From positions 1-5,976 of the forward strand of contig JAJZOA010000070.1 of the NCBI GenBank assembly GCA_021852225.1: DNA of 5,976 nt. The letters are read 5' to 3'. A program made the position numbers and the translations under genes. The notes under the pieces were generated by a model. The model had not been told where the DNA came from. It was given only the letters and a program-made list of their open reading frames with translations, and searched no databases. This stretch comes from Planctomycetota bacterium. GTDB taxonomy: Bacteria > Planctomycetota > Phycisphaerae > WQYP01. Shown here in pieces: positions 1 to 5,497 of the stretch (its first letter is position 1; the number at the start of each line of letters is the position of its first letter).

Positions 1-351
1 CCGGGCACAACGTCCCAGGGGAAGTCGCAACCGCAAAATTTGCACTTCGGCAACTGAATTATACAGTGGCTCCAGCGACGAATGGCCGGGAACGGTGTGG
101 CCTGTCGAAACGGAACTGGAAGGCGTTTTGGCCGGAGTTGTCGGCGCGGGTGTCGGCGCGACCGGGAGCCGCGGAACAACGCGCTTTTTTGTGACCGAGC
201 AGCCGGTCAGAACCAGGCAAAGCAGCAGAAGGGGGCCGACAAGCCAGACCGTCAGGCGAGGAATGGCCGATGACCACGCCGATAATGGATCGCCGGGGAC
301 GGTCGCGGGCGGACGGGTTGGATATGCGAAGTCTCTGTTCATAAACAGCAT
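1..351 (-). CDS. Putative lipoprotein, N-terminal part (runs off left edge)
   Basis: The frame is open from an ATG at 351 to the window edge, giving 117 residues. It begins MLFMNRDF, has an n-region containing IPRLTVW, a hydrophobic core (LVGPLLLLCLV, about residues 37-47) and a lipobox LTGC at residues 48-51. Cys51 (codon 201-199) would be the lipidated first residue of the mature protein. A Pro/Thr/Ser-rich linker (about residues 60-80, with APTPAPTTPAKTPSS) follows, as is common for tethers between the lipid and a folded domain. The last visible part, about 85-117, has VAEVQILRLRLPLG, which could be the first strand of that domain. The start is either ATG 351 (AAGG lies 9 nt upstream) or the in-frame ATG 342. 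Both leave a long, roughly 30-residue n-region before the core. Family and function cannot be named from this fragment. The annotated 148-residue frame on the same strand lacks a signal peptide and looks like a shadow. Lipid anchoring is inferred from the motif. Confidence 0.62.
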   Translation of the reverse strand, partial: MLFMNRDFAYPTRPPATVPGDPLSAWSSAIPRLTVWLVGPLLLLCLVLTGCSVTKKRVVPRLPVAPTPAPTTPAKTPSSSVSTGHTVPGHSSLEPLYNSVAEVQILRLRLPLGRCAR

Positions 352-362
352 GATAGGAGACC

Positions 363-378
363 TTGGCGGATACGCCAA
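363..378 (-). promoter_or_regulatory. Small hairpin in the lipoprotein gene leader
   Basis: A perfect 6-bp inverted repeat (TTGGCG, 4-nt spacer, CGCCAA) lies 11 nt upstream of the ATG at 351. On the minus-strand transcript its 3' arm ends in CCAA and runs directly into the only Shine-Dalgarno-like AAGG, so folding would partly hide the ribosome site. It could instead be a short DNA operator. There is no experimental support, and a 6-bp stem can arise by chance. Confidence 0.3.
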
Positions 379-465
379 TGCGTGGGGCCAATCGTGACGA
401 CCGTACGAATGGCAAGAATGACCATGGCGGCCGATCGGGCAAATTTAGACTATTGGAAAATCGGG

Positions 466-495
466 TTGTGAACGCGCGGGTATAAGGCATAAAAT
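466..495 (+). promoter_or_regulatory. Predicted sigma70-like promoter of the beta-helix gene
   Basis: TTGTGA at 466-471 (4 of 6 matches to TTGACA) is followed after 18 nt by TAAAAT at 490-495 (5 of 6 matches to TATAAT). Transcription would start near 502, giving a leader of about 35 nt before the ATG at 538. The region is locally AT-rich between GC-rich neighbours. I found no comparably good promoter for the divergent lipoprotein gene. Confidence 0.4.
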
Positions 496-527
496 AACTG
501 GACATATTCGGCCACGGTCATAAAAGA

Positions 528-533
528 AAGAGG
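528..533 (+). promoter_or_regulatory. Ribosome binding site deciding the start at 538
   Basis: AAGAGG ends 4 nt before the ATG at 538. It is the strongest Shine-Dalgarno-like sequence near either candidate start of the beta-helix gene. The alternative ATG at 598 would give a tidier signal peptide but has no clear purine-rich site before it, so 538 is preferred. Confidence 0.5.
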
Positions 534-537
534 ATTT

Positions 538-1803
538 ATGAAAGTCTATCCACTTCATACGGCAGGTGGGAATGCCACAGCGGTACTCGGAACGCTTATG
601 CGGATAGCGGCGCTTTTGCCGTGCCTTTGGATTTTTATGCCGAACGTCTGTGCGGCTCGCGAACTGGACGTGGGGCCGGGAAAACCACTGGCTTCCATCA
701 TGCAGGCGGTTGCGGCGGCACATGCAGGGGATGTGATTCGCATCTGGCCCCGGGCGGATGGGCGGCCGTATACGAAAGTGGCTGTCGAGATGGACAAACC
801 ACGAATCACGATAGAAAGCGCGTTAAGACGGCGGGCGATTCGCGTCAGCGGGACGGGGTTTAATTATTCCGGTCGGGGCGCAATTCCACGCGCCGTGTTT
901 CAGTTTAATCGGGGGGCCAGCGGATGTGTTTTACGCGGTTTGAATATATCCGGTGCGCATAACCATGCGGGCAATGGGGCAGGTGTGCGCATTAATAGCG
1001 CCAACAACATTACGATAAGTCATTGCACCATACATGGCAACGACATGGGGATTATGAGCAACGGGAACTTAAATTCGCACAGCGGGGCGGACCAGTGGAT
1101 TGAATTCTGTCACATTACACGGAATGGCACGACGAACCATGCCGGATATAACCATAACCTGTATCTGGGCGGGACCAGCGCGCTGATTCTGGGGTGCGAC
1201 ATTTCGCACAGCCTGACCGGGCACAACATTAAAAGCCGCTGCCATATCACATGGATTGAATACTGCTATGTACATGATTCCGCAAATCGCGAGATTGACC
1301 TTGTGGATGACCGGGTCAATACCGGGGCGGCCCGCAGCGACGCGGTGATCATCGGCTGCCTGATTGTGAAAAGCCCGCACACCTCCGGCAATCATGAGGT
1401 GATACATTTCGGGCAGGATGGCGGCGGCGCGCACAACGGCACGCTGTTTCTGGTGCATAACAGCATTCAAACGCCTTATCCTTCGCCGGTTGTGGTGTTG
1501 TCCAGCAAGGGGTCCAAATTGGTCTGCCTGGATAACAAGATCACCGGTCCGGCGAGTTATGGCATATTGCTTCAGGTAACGCACGGGGCGCGGGCCACAC
1601 GGGCAAGCGGATCCGGAAATCTGCTCTCGCGCGGGTATGGCAAGGAGATGCAATTGCTGGGCGGAAAACTGGTTCACTGGAATGCAATCAAAAGGCTGCT
1701 GCCTTGGCATGCGGCGCAGATTCAGGTTGCGCCACTTCAGCGGATGGATCGCGGGCATCTGCGCATCTGGCGCCATGCGGCCGCTGGTGCCAATTGGCGA
1801 TAA
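538..1803 (+). CDS. Secreted right-handed parallel beta-helix protein
   Basis: This 421-residue protein has a hydrophobic export segment (MRIAALLPCLWIFMPNVCAA, residues 21-40) after a 20-residue N-terminal extension. Cleavage after Ala39 or Ala40 is likely. The mature part opens with the usual entry of such helices: VGPGKPLASIMQAVAAAHAGDVIRI (split here as VGPGKPLASIMQAV and AHAGDVIRI, residues 45-69). The coils follow from about 118 to 345, built on a hhxxCxIxxx pattern: ISHCTI, IEFCHI, ILGCDI, IEYCYV, IIGCLI. HNLYLGG (206-212), GHNIKSR (228-234) and EIDLVDD (252-258) form a conserved-looking polar face resembling bacterial beta-helix proteins of the polysaccharide-lyase type. That points to polysaccharide binding or cleavage outside the cytoplasm, but no catalytic residues can be assigned. 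The last 50 residues are basic and less repeat-like. There is no PEP-CTERM tail, so it is not sorted like the neighbour at 2016-3944. The gene has its own promoter and stands alone. Fold: confident; enzyme activity: inference. Confidence 0.85.
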   Translation: MKVYPLHTAGGNATAVLGTLMRIAALLPCLWIFMPNVCAARELDVGPGKPLASIMQAVAAAHAGDVIRIWPRADGRPYTKVAVEMDKPRITIESALRRRAIRVSGTGFNYSGRGAIPRAVFQFNRGASGCVLRGLNISGAHNHAGNGAGVRINSANNITISHCTIHGNDMGIMSNGNLNSHSGADQWIEFCHITRNGTTNHAGYNHNLYLGGTSALILGCDISHSLTGHNIKSRCHITWIEYCYVHDSANREIDLVDDRVNTGAARSDAVIIGCLIVKSPHTSGNHEVIHFGQDGGGAHNGTLFLVHNSIQTPYPSPVVVLSSKGSKLVCLDNKITGPASYGILLQVTHGARATRASGSGNLLSRGYGKEMQLLGGKLVHWNAIKRLLPWHAAQIQVAPLQRMDRGHLRIWRHAAAGANWR

Positions 1804-1974
1804 TATCAGGCGAAATGGATAGCAACATGGAACAAGCAAAAAAAAATGATATTGCAGGTGGAAGCGTCTATTCCGGATTCGAAATTCTTGAGTTTAATCA
1901 TGATTGGGCAATGGATGTGTGTTTAATACATCATATTAATTAATGTAATTATGTATTATGGTAGGTATATGTTC
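1804..1974. other. AT-rich convergent intergenic stretch with a doubtful 42-residue ORF
   Basis: This gap between two convergent genes is clearly richer in A and T than its surroundings, especially 1835-1970. It holds a plus-strand ORF at 1815-1943 (starts MDSNMEQAKKND, ends CLIHHIN) with AGGCG just upstream, 11 nt after the beta-helix stop codon. It also holds an AT palindrome ATTAATTAAT at 1935-1944 inside a looser 7-bp inverted repeat (AATACAT 1925-1931, ATGTATT 1951-1957). No intrinsic terminator with a T-run is visible for the plus-strand gene. The ORF is too short and unfamiliar to call as a gene. Confidence 0.5.
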
Positions 1975-2002
1975 GGCCGGCCGATTTGCGATTCGGACGG
2001 CC
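1975..2002 (-). terminator. GC-rich hairpin after the PEP-CTERM gene, probable terminator
   Basis: GGCCGGCCGA (1975-1984) and TCGGACGGCC (1993-2002) pair in 9 of 10 positions around an 8-nt loop. On the minus-strand transcript the hairpin begins 13 nt after the stop codon at 2016, a typical place for a terminator. No U-run follows (the next bases are GAACATATACC), so it is not a canonical intrinsic terminator. It may act with Rho or protect the 3' end. In the plus direction it could also serve the convergent beta-helix transcript. Confidence 0.45.
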
Positions 2003-2015
2003 TGTGCGGCGCGCG

Positions 2016-3944
2016 TCAGGCGGATGCAGCGGTTGATCGCCTTCCGGCAAACAGCGATTTTCCACGGCGGTGCAAAAGGAGAAGCGTTGCGCCTAAACCC
2101 AAAAGGGCCAGTGATTCAGGTTCCGGGGTCGAACGCGCGGTATTGCTGCGAACCGAAAAGGCGGGTAGCAGGCCGGCGCCGAGCGACAGGCCATAATTAT
2201 TCAGGAAAAGCGTGAAATCCTGCAGGTTCACCTTGCCATCATAATTAAAATCACCCTGATCCCACTGGGCGCCCGTCAAAGTGCCAAAATGGCTTATAAT
2301 GATGGTGAAATCATTCAAGTTAACCTTGCCGGACAGAGTGGCATCACCACTTAAGGTAAGCATGACTTTTTCATTTCCGGCCGTCGGACCGGAAACGATG
2401 CCGTCGGCACCATCCACATAGCCGATGGCGTATTTATGATTTGAACTGCCCGCGACGGTGGAGTTAATCGCACCCAGTAAGGTGGAAGCCCCATTCCATG
2501 CGCCGTTGTTGTAGCCGGTTATTATTTCATTGCGAATGGTGTTGTTGGGGCTGGCACCCGCCCCATAATGGATGGTAATGCCATCGCTGATTCCGGTGCC
2601 ATTCATGGTTAGCATTGCCCCTGATGAAATATTGAGTGCGGACGTGGCATTGATCGCGCCGCCCGCCACCAGGGTCAACTGACCGGAATTGATACTGGTA
2701 GGACCGGTATAAGTGTTGGTGCCGGCGAGGGTCAGATTATGCAGCCCCACGACTGTTAAACCTCCGGTTCCCACCAATGGAGCGCTGATCGTGGCGTCGG
2801 AATTCATAGTAACAGTTCCGGTGCCGGTCAGAGACAGGTTGTTTGACCCGGTGCCCAGAAGTGTGTATTGGCCGGGCGAGGCGCTGCTGACAGCGTTAAA
2901 TGTAATGCCGCTGGCGCTGATTCCACTGGAGGTGATGGTGATGGTGCCGGCGGTTCCGCCATTGCCGATGGCGGCCACAGACCCGTTGACCCACGCTGAA
3001 CTTGCCGCACTGGTTCCCCAGGTAACGGAAGTGAGATTCCAGTTCCCACTTGCGTCCACTCCGGCGTTCCACACCAGAGCGCCGGCGGAACCGGGTGTCT
3101 GGGCGAAAATGGTAAAACTGGTTTGGTCTCCGAAGGCCGCGATACCGCTGGAAGCAGTGGTGTGATTGGCCCCGGTGGTCACACTGGTGGTATTGACCGC
3201 TGTAGCGGTGTCAAATTCAAGAGTGGCCTGATACGTTTGACCGGCGGTGAGCGTATTGGCGGCCAGGGTATAAGACGCGTTGCCCGTGACAGGATTGGCC
3301 ACACTGTATGCCGCACCGTTGAAAGTTCCTGTGCCATTTCCCTGAATTCCGAAATTCAAATGAAAGCCGGAAAATCCATTCCATGTAAAGGTGTAGCTCT
3401 GCGTCGGGGCCACCACCAGATCACCACTGGCCCAGCCGGAATTCGAGATTTTTGGAATATTTACCGGATACGATACCGGCGACAGCGCAAGAGGCACCAC
3501 GTAGCCTCCCGAACTGGTGTTGATGTGGAAGGTGTAAGTTCCATTCGGGAATGCGGCATCCAGGGCGGACTGGTTTGCGTAGCCGGCGGTATACCGATAG
3601 CCTGCCGAAAACGACGTCAGACCGATGCTTCCAGAGGCACCAGATGGCAACGAGATATAAGAGGAGGCGCTGACAGGCTGTGTGGGCAGATTTTCTATTT
3701 CAGCCAGGAATGAATACGGTACCGACACATTCAAAGCGGGCGCGGATGTTGAGTTTTGCTCATAATACGACGCTTTAGAGACCACATAGTAACTGCCGGA
3801 CGAGGCCAGCAAAGACTGCGGTGATATAGCGGCCACAAAGCCCGCGGACAAAAGACCGCTCAAAACTGGAATCAGCCGTATGTCCCCACAGCGCCCCGGG
3901 GTACGGGCCGGAATAGAACCCGGAATAGAACAATGATTTCCCAC
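2016..3944 (-). CDS. Exported PEP-CTERM protein with beta-strand repeat and dockerin-like domain
   Basis: This 642-residue protein starts at GTG (3944-3942): a stop codon lies in frame two codons upstream, no ATG is available near the N-terminus, and GAAGA lies about 8-9 nt before it. A long n-region precedes a signal core (LIPVLSGLLSAGFVAAI, 24-40); cleavage is likely after Ala47. Residues 50-290 are a Gly/Ser/Thr/Asn-rich beta region I do not recognise. Residues 290-450 resemble passenger beta-helix sequence, including one autotransporter-associated strand repeat (GTNTYTGPTSINSGQLTLV, 408-426). Residues 474-530 (GYNNGAWNG, then KYAIGYVDGAD) match a segment often found just before dockerins in planctomycete surface proteins. 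Two EF-hand-like repeats follow: 533-554 (GDATLSGKVNLNDF) and 564-585 (GDFNYDGKVNLQDF). The end is PEPES (607-611), a hydrophobic stretch (LALLGLGATLLLL) and HRR: the PEP-CTERM signal recognised by exosortase-type enzymes for processing at the cell surface. No catalytic domain is seen, so a structural or matrix role is inferred. It is transcribed away from nnrD, with its own upstream region. Confidence 0.9.
   Translation of the reverse strand: MGNHCSIPGSIPARTPGRCGDIRLIPVLSGLLSAGFVAAISPQSLLASSGSYYVVSKASYYEQNSTSAPALNVSVPYSFLAEIENLPTQPVSASSYISLPSGASGSIGLTSFSAGYRYTAGYANQSALDAAFPNGTYTFHINTSSGGYVVPLALSPVSYPVNIPKISNSGWASGDLVVAPTQSYTFTWNGFSGFHLNFGIQGNGTGTFNGAAYSVANPVTGNASYTLAANTLTAGQTYQATLEFDTATAVNTTSVTTGANHTTASSGIAAFGDQTSFTIFAQTPGSAGALVWNAGVDASGNWNLTSVTWGTSAASSAWVNGSVAAIGNGGTAGTITITSSGISASGITFNAVSSASPGQYTLLGTGSNNLSLTGTGTVTMNSDATISAPLVGTGGLTVVGLHNLTLAGTNTYTGPTSINSGQLTLVAGGAINATSALNISSGAMLTMNGTGISDGITIHYGAGASPNNTIRNEIITGYNNGAWNGASTLLGAINSTVAGSSNHKYAIGYVDGADGIVSGPTAGNEKVMLTLSGDATLSGKVNLNDFTIIISHFGTLTGAQWDQGDFNYDGKVNLQDFTLFLNNYGLSLGAGLLPAFSVRSNTARSTPEPESLALLGLGATLLLLHRRGKSLFAGRRSTAASA
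3908..3931. repeat. Perfect 12-bp tandem duplication near the GTG start
   Basis: CCGGAATAGAAC occurs twice in direct tandem (3908-3919, 3920-3931). Because 12 is a multiple of three, it adds four residues without a frameshift and encodes the SIPGSIPA part of the N-terminus of the PEP-CTERM protein. It probably arose by replication slippage. Confidence 0.8.
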
Positions 3945-4188
3945 AAATTAAATCTTCAATACGACTCTGGTTTGATTACCTTGGAATTAACCGGTGCGCA
4001 GGCAGCAAGACCGCACGGAAAAATCCGGAATCAAACAAAACAATTCCCCAACACCTGCCTGATTTATTCTTCTAGAACCATTCCCCAACTACAAGTTATT
4101 ATTGCCCTCTCGTCGGGAAAAGTCAACACCGCTTTTTGAATGCCTGATGCCTGAAAGCATGACCTCGCTTTTTAACAGAAACGCGGAA

Positions 4189-4217
4189 GCGGCCGTATTA
4201 AATACCGCCGCAGGCGG
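4189..4217. repeat. Two overlapping, mutually exclusive GC hairpins
   Basis: GCGGCCGTATT (4189-4199) and AATACCGCCGC (4201-4211) are inverted copies with one mismatch. The CCGCC inside the second arm (4205-4209) can instead pair with GGCGG (4213-4217) around a 3-nt loop. Only one of the two can form at a time. The role is unknown; the region lies about 250 bp upstream of nnrD. Confidence 0.4.
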
Positions 4218-4281
4218 GTCTGCACCCTGACGCCCGTTAACGCCCCTCGCCAGAGCATTCAAACACAAGCGGGCCTTGGCG

Positions 4282-4355
4282 CGGTCCGGTTTATTCCTTC
4301 CTGATCGGGCGGACGCACGATTTCCAAAGAGCGGATGTACGGTCCACTTTATTCC
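4282..4355 (+). repeat. Imperfect 16-bp direct repeat, 58-bp period
   Basis: CGGTCCGGTTTATTCC (4282-4297) and CGGTCCACTTTATTCC (4340-4355) match in 14 of 16 bases. They lie between the two divergent genes in the GC-rich half of the gap. They could be paired protein-binding sites or part of a dispersed repeat element. The sequence alone cannot decide. Confidence 0.5.
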
Positions 4356-4362
4356 GACGCCA

Positions 4363-4400
4363 GTGGAGGCGTGGCTTCCACCCAGGGCCGACATCCTGGG
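4363..4400. repeat. Two adjacent hairpins upstream of nnrD
   Basis: GTGGAGGC (4363-4370) pairs with GCTTCCAC (4374-4381) as eight RNA pairs including one G-U, around a 3-nt loop. Immediately after, CCCAGG (4381-4386) pairs perfectly with CCTGGG (4395-4400) around an 8-nt loop. The tandem arrangement resembles palindromic intergenic repeats. If the nnrD promoter below is right, both lie upstream of its transcript start, so an untranslated-leader role would be excluded. Confidence 0.4.
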
Positions 4401-4424
4401 ACGCGGATGAAGTGCACGGCGGAC

Positions 4425-4453
4425 TTGCCGCATCTGTCACTCTGCCCTAAGTT
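4425..4453 (+). promoter_or_regulatory. Weak candidate promoter placing nnrD in a leaderless transcript
   Basis: TTGCCG (4425-4430, 4 of 6 matches) and TAAGTT (4448-4453, 3 of 6 matches) are separated by 17 nt. The expected transcript start, about 7 nt after the -10 box, coincides with the ATG at 4460. No Shine-Dalgarno-like sequence precedes that ATG, which fits leaderless translation. The -10 box is poor, so this is tentative. Confidence 0.25.
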
Positions 4454-4459
4454 ACTGGC

Positions 4460-5497
4460 ATGGAAACGATAGAACTCCCGAAGCTTACACCACGGCGGCT
4501 TGATTCTCACAAGGGCGACTACGGCAAAGTACTGATCATTGCCGGCAGCGAATACATGATCGGCGCACCGGCACTCGCGGCGTTGGCCGCATTCCGAGCT
4601 GGCGCTGGCATGGTGCGAATTGCCGCCGCCAAAGAATTGCTGCCGCATATCCTGACGATGTGCCCCACGGCCACCGGTTTTCCGATCAATCCGCGTGATA
4701 CAAAATCGCTGATCGCTTTTGCTGATCAGCATGATTCCGTGGCCATTGGTCCGGGCATGGGTGTCAACCCGCTTACGCGCCGTATTGTGCTTGAATTGCT
4801 GGAGCGCCATCATCGACCGATGGTGCTGGATGCTGATGCCCTGAACAACCTGGCCTCGCTGGAAGCAAGTGAATGGCCGACGCGGCGCGACTGGTCCAAC
4901 ATTGTGCTTACGCCGCACATGGGGGAGTTCATGCGCCTGATGGGTGCAGTGATGAAACGCGGCGGGGATGTCGCCCTGACGCCTGAAGCCGCCGGCCAAT
5001 TGGCGCCCGCATCAACGGTCAAAGCGTCGCCGCGCAGTCTGGTGGAAGATGACGATGCCCCAAGCACCGCTGACGGAATACCTGTAGACCTGCCCCCGGA
5101 TATGGCCACCGACGCCACCGGCGCGGCCCGGACTCATGCGGCGGCGGCTTCACCCGCCGGGCCTGATCATTCCGCGCTGGCCGAATTGCTTAGCCGCGGC
5201 ACCGGTTGTGTGGTGGTATTAAAGGGGCATCGGACCGCCATTGCCGATGGCCAGCGAGCCGCAGTGAACAAAACCGGAAATCCAGGGATGGCAACCGCAG
5301 GCAGCGGTGATGTGCTGACGGGGGTGATCGCCTCGTTGCTTGGGCAGCGATTCAACGCGGTGAACGCGGCAGTTCTGGGCGTGCACCTGCACGGTCTGGC
5401 AGGTGATATTGCGGCGGAAAACATAGGCCCGGCCGGCCTGCTGGCCACCGATATTGCGGCCCATCTGCCGCAGGCATTAAAGCGGTCTTTGGCCTGA
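4460..5497 (+). CDS. nnrD: ADP-dependent NAD(P)H-hydrate dehydratase
   Basis: NnrD (YjeF C-terminal/carbohydrate-kinase-like family) is a cytosolic repair enzyme. It dehydrates the damaged cofactors NADHX and NADPHX back to NADH and NADPH, using ADP (ATP in eukaryotic relatives). The 345-residue product has the family signatures in order: HKGDYGKVLIIAGS (17-30), YMIGAPALAALAAFRAGAG (32-50), GPGMG (97-101), LDADALN (123-129), TPHMGEF (151-157), VVLKGHRT (252-259) and NKTGNPGMATAGSGDVLTG (270-288). Asp284 in GSGD is the expected catalytic residue. The N-terminal NnrE epimerase domain, often fused in bacterial YjeF/Nnr proteins, is absent, so the epimerase must be encoded elsewhere. Stand-alone bacterial forms are usually about 275-285 residues; the excess is an Ala/Pro/Asp/Thr-rich insertion at about 164-238, between TPHMGEF and VVLKG. 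The core motifs on both sides are intact, so the enzyme should be active. The ATG at 4460 lacks a Shine-Dalgarno site but gives the normal N-terminus. The gene is monocistronic here and convergent with the next. Confidence 0.95.
   Translation: METIELPKLTPRRLDSHKGDYGKVLIIAGSEYMIGAPALAALAAFRAGAGMVRIAAAKELLPHILTMCPTATGFPINPRDTKSLIAFADQHDSVAIGPGMGVNPLTRRIVLELLERHHRPMVLDADALNNLASLEASEWPTRRDWSNIVLTPHMGEFMRLMGAVMKRGGDVALTPEAAGQLAPASTVKASPRSLVEDDDAPSTADGIPVDLPPDMATDATGAARTHAAAASPAGPDHSALAELLSRGTGCVVVLKGHRTAIADGQRAAVNKTGNPGMATAGSGDVLTGVIASLLGQRFNAVNAAVLGVHLHGLAGDIAAENIGPAGLLATDIAAHLPQALKRSLA

Larger units (their letters stand above)
3945..4459. other. 515-bp divergent intergenic region without a convincing gene
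   Basis: This stretch separates the PEP-CTERM gene from nnrD, which point away from each other, so it should carry both promoters. The left part (3945-4140) is AT-richer; the right part (4140-4459) is GC-rich and full of short inverted and direct repeats (listed separately). Open frames here (3933-4139 plus, 4089-4433 minus) show no known motif, signal peptide or plausible ribosome site, and have an arginine/serine-rich shadow-like composition. No tRNA is visible. I could not identify a clear -35/-10 pair for the PEP-CTERM gene. Confidence 0.55.

Noticed and set aside
59..505. 148-residue minus-strand ORF at the left side
   Set aside because: It overlaps the lipoprotein frame, which has a clear signal peptide and lipobox. 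This one is Arg/Ser/Pro-rich with no motif and ends at 59.
1069..1839. 256-residue minus-strand ORF
   Set aside because: Antisense to the well-supported beta-helix gene; its composition fits a shadow frame.
1935..1944. AT palindrome ATTAATTAAT as a terminator or operator
   Set aside because: Weak A-T stem in AT-rich DNA, no U-run geometry, and no promoter nearby.
2713..3713. Plus-strand ORFs of 150 and 196 residues
   Set aside because: They lie entirely antisense to the PEP-CTERM gene, whose frame has recognisable domains. They look like mirror frames of a low-complexity Thr/Gly/Val-rich sequence.
3970..4036. 8-bp inverted repeat GTTTGATT ... AATCAAAC upstream of the PEP-CTERM gene
   Set aside because: The 51-bp spacing and short arms are within chance expectation; no flanking promoter was found to link it to.
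4141..4154. 7-bp tandem TGCCTGA x2
   Set aside because: Only two copies, with no associated feature; probably simple slippage.
4089..4433. 114-residue minus-strand ORF in the divergent gap
   Set aside because: No signal peptide, motif or ribosome site. It covers the hairpin-rich block and is more likely noncoding or repeat-derived.
4349..4999. 216-residue minus-strand ORF
   Set aside because: Antisense to nnrD and rich in His/Gln/Arg, as expected for a shadow of that gene.
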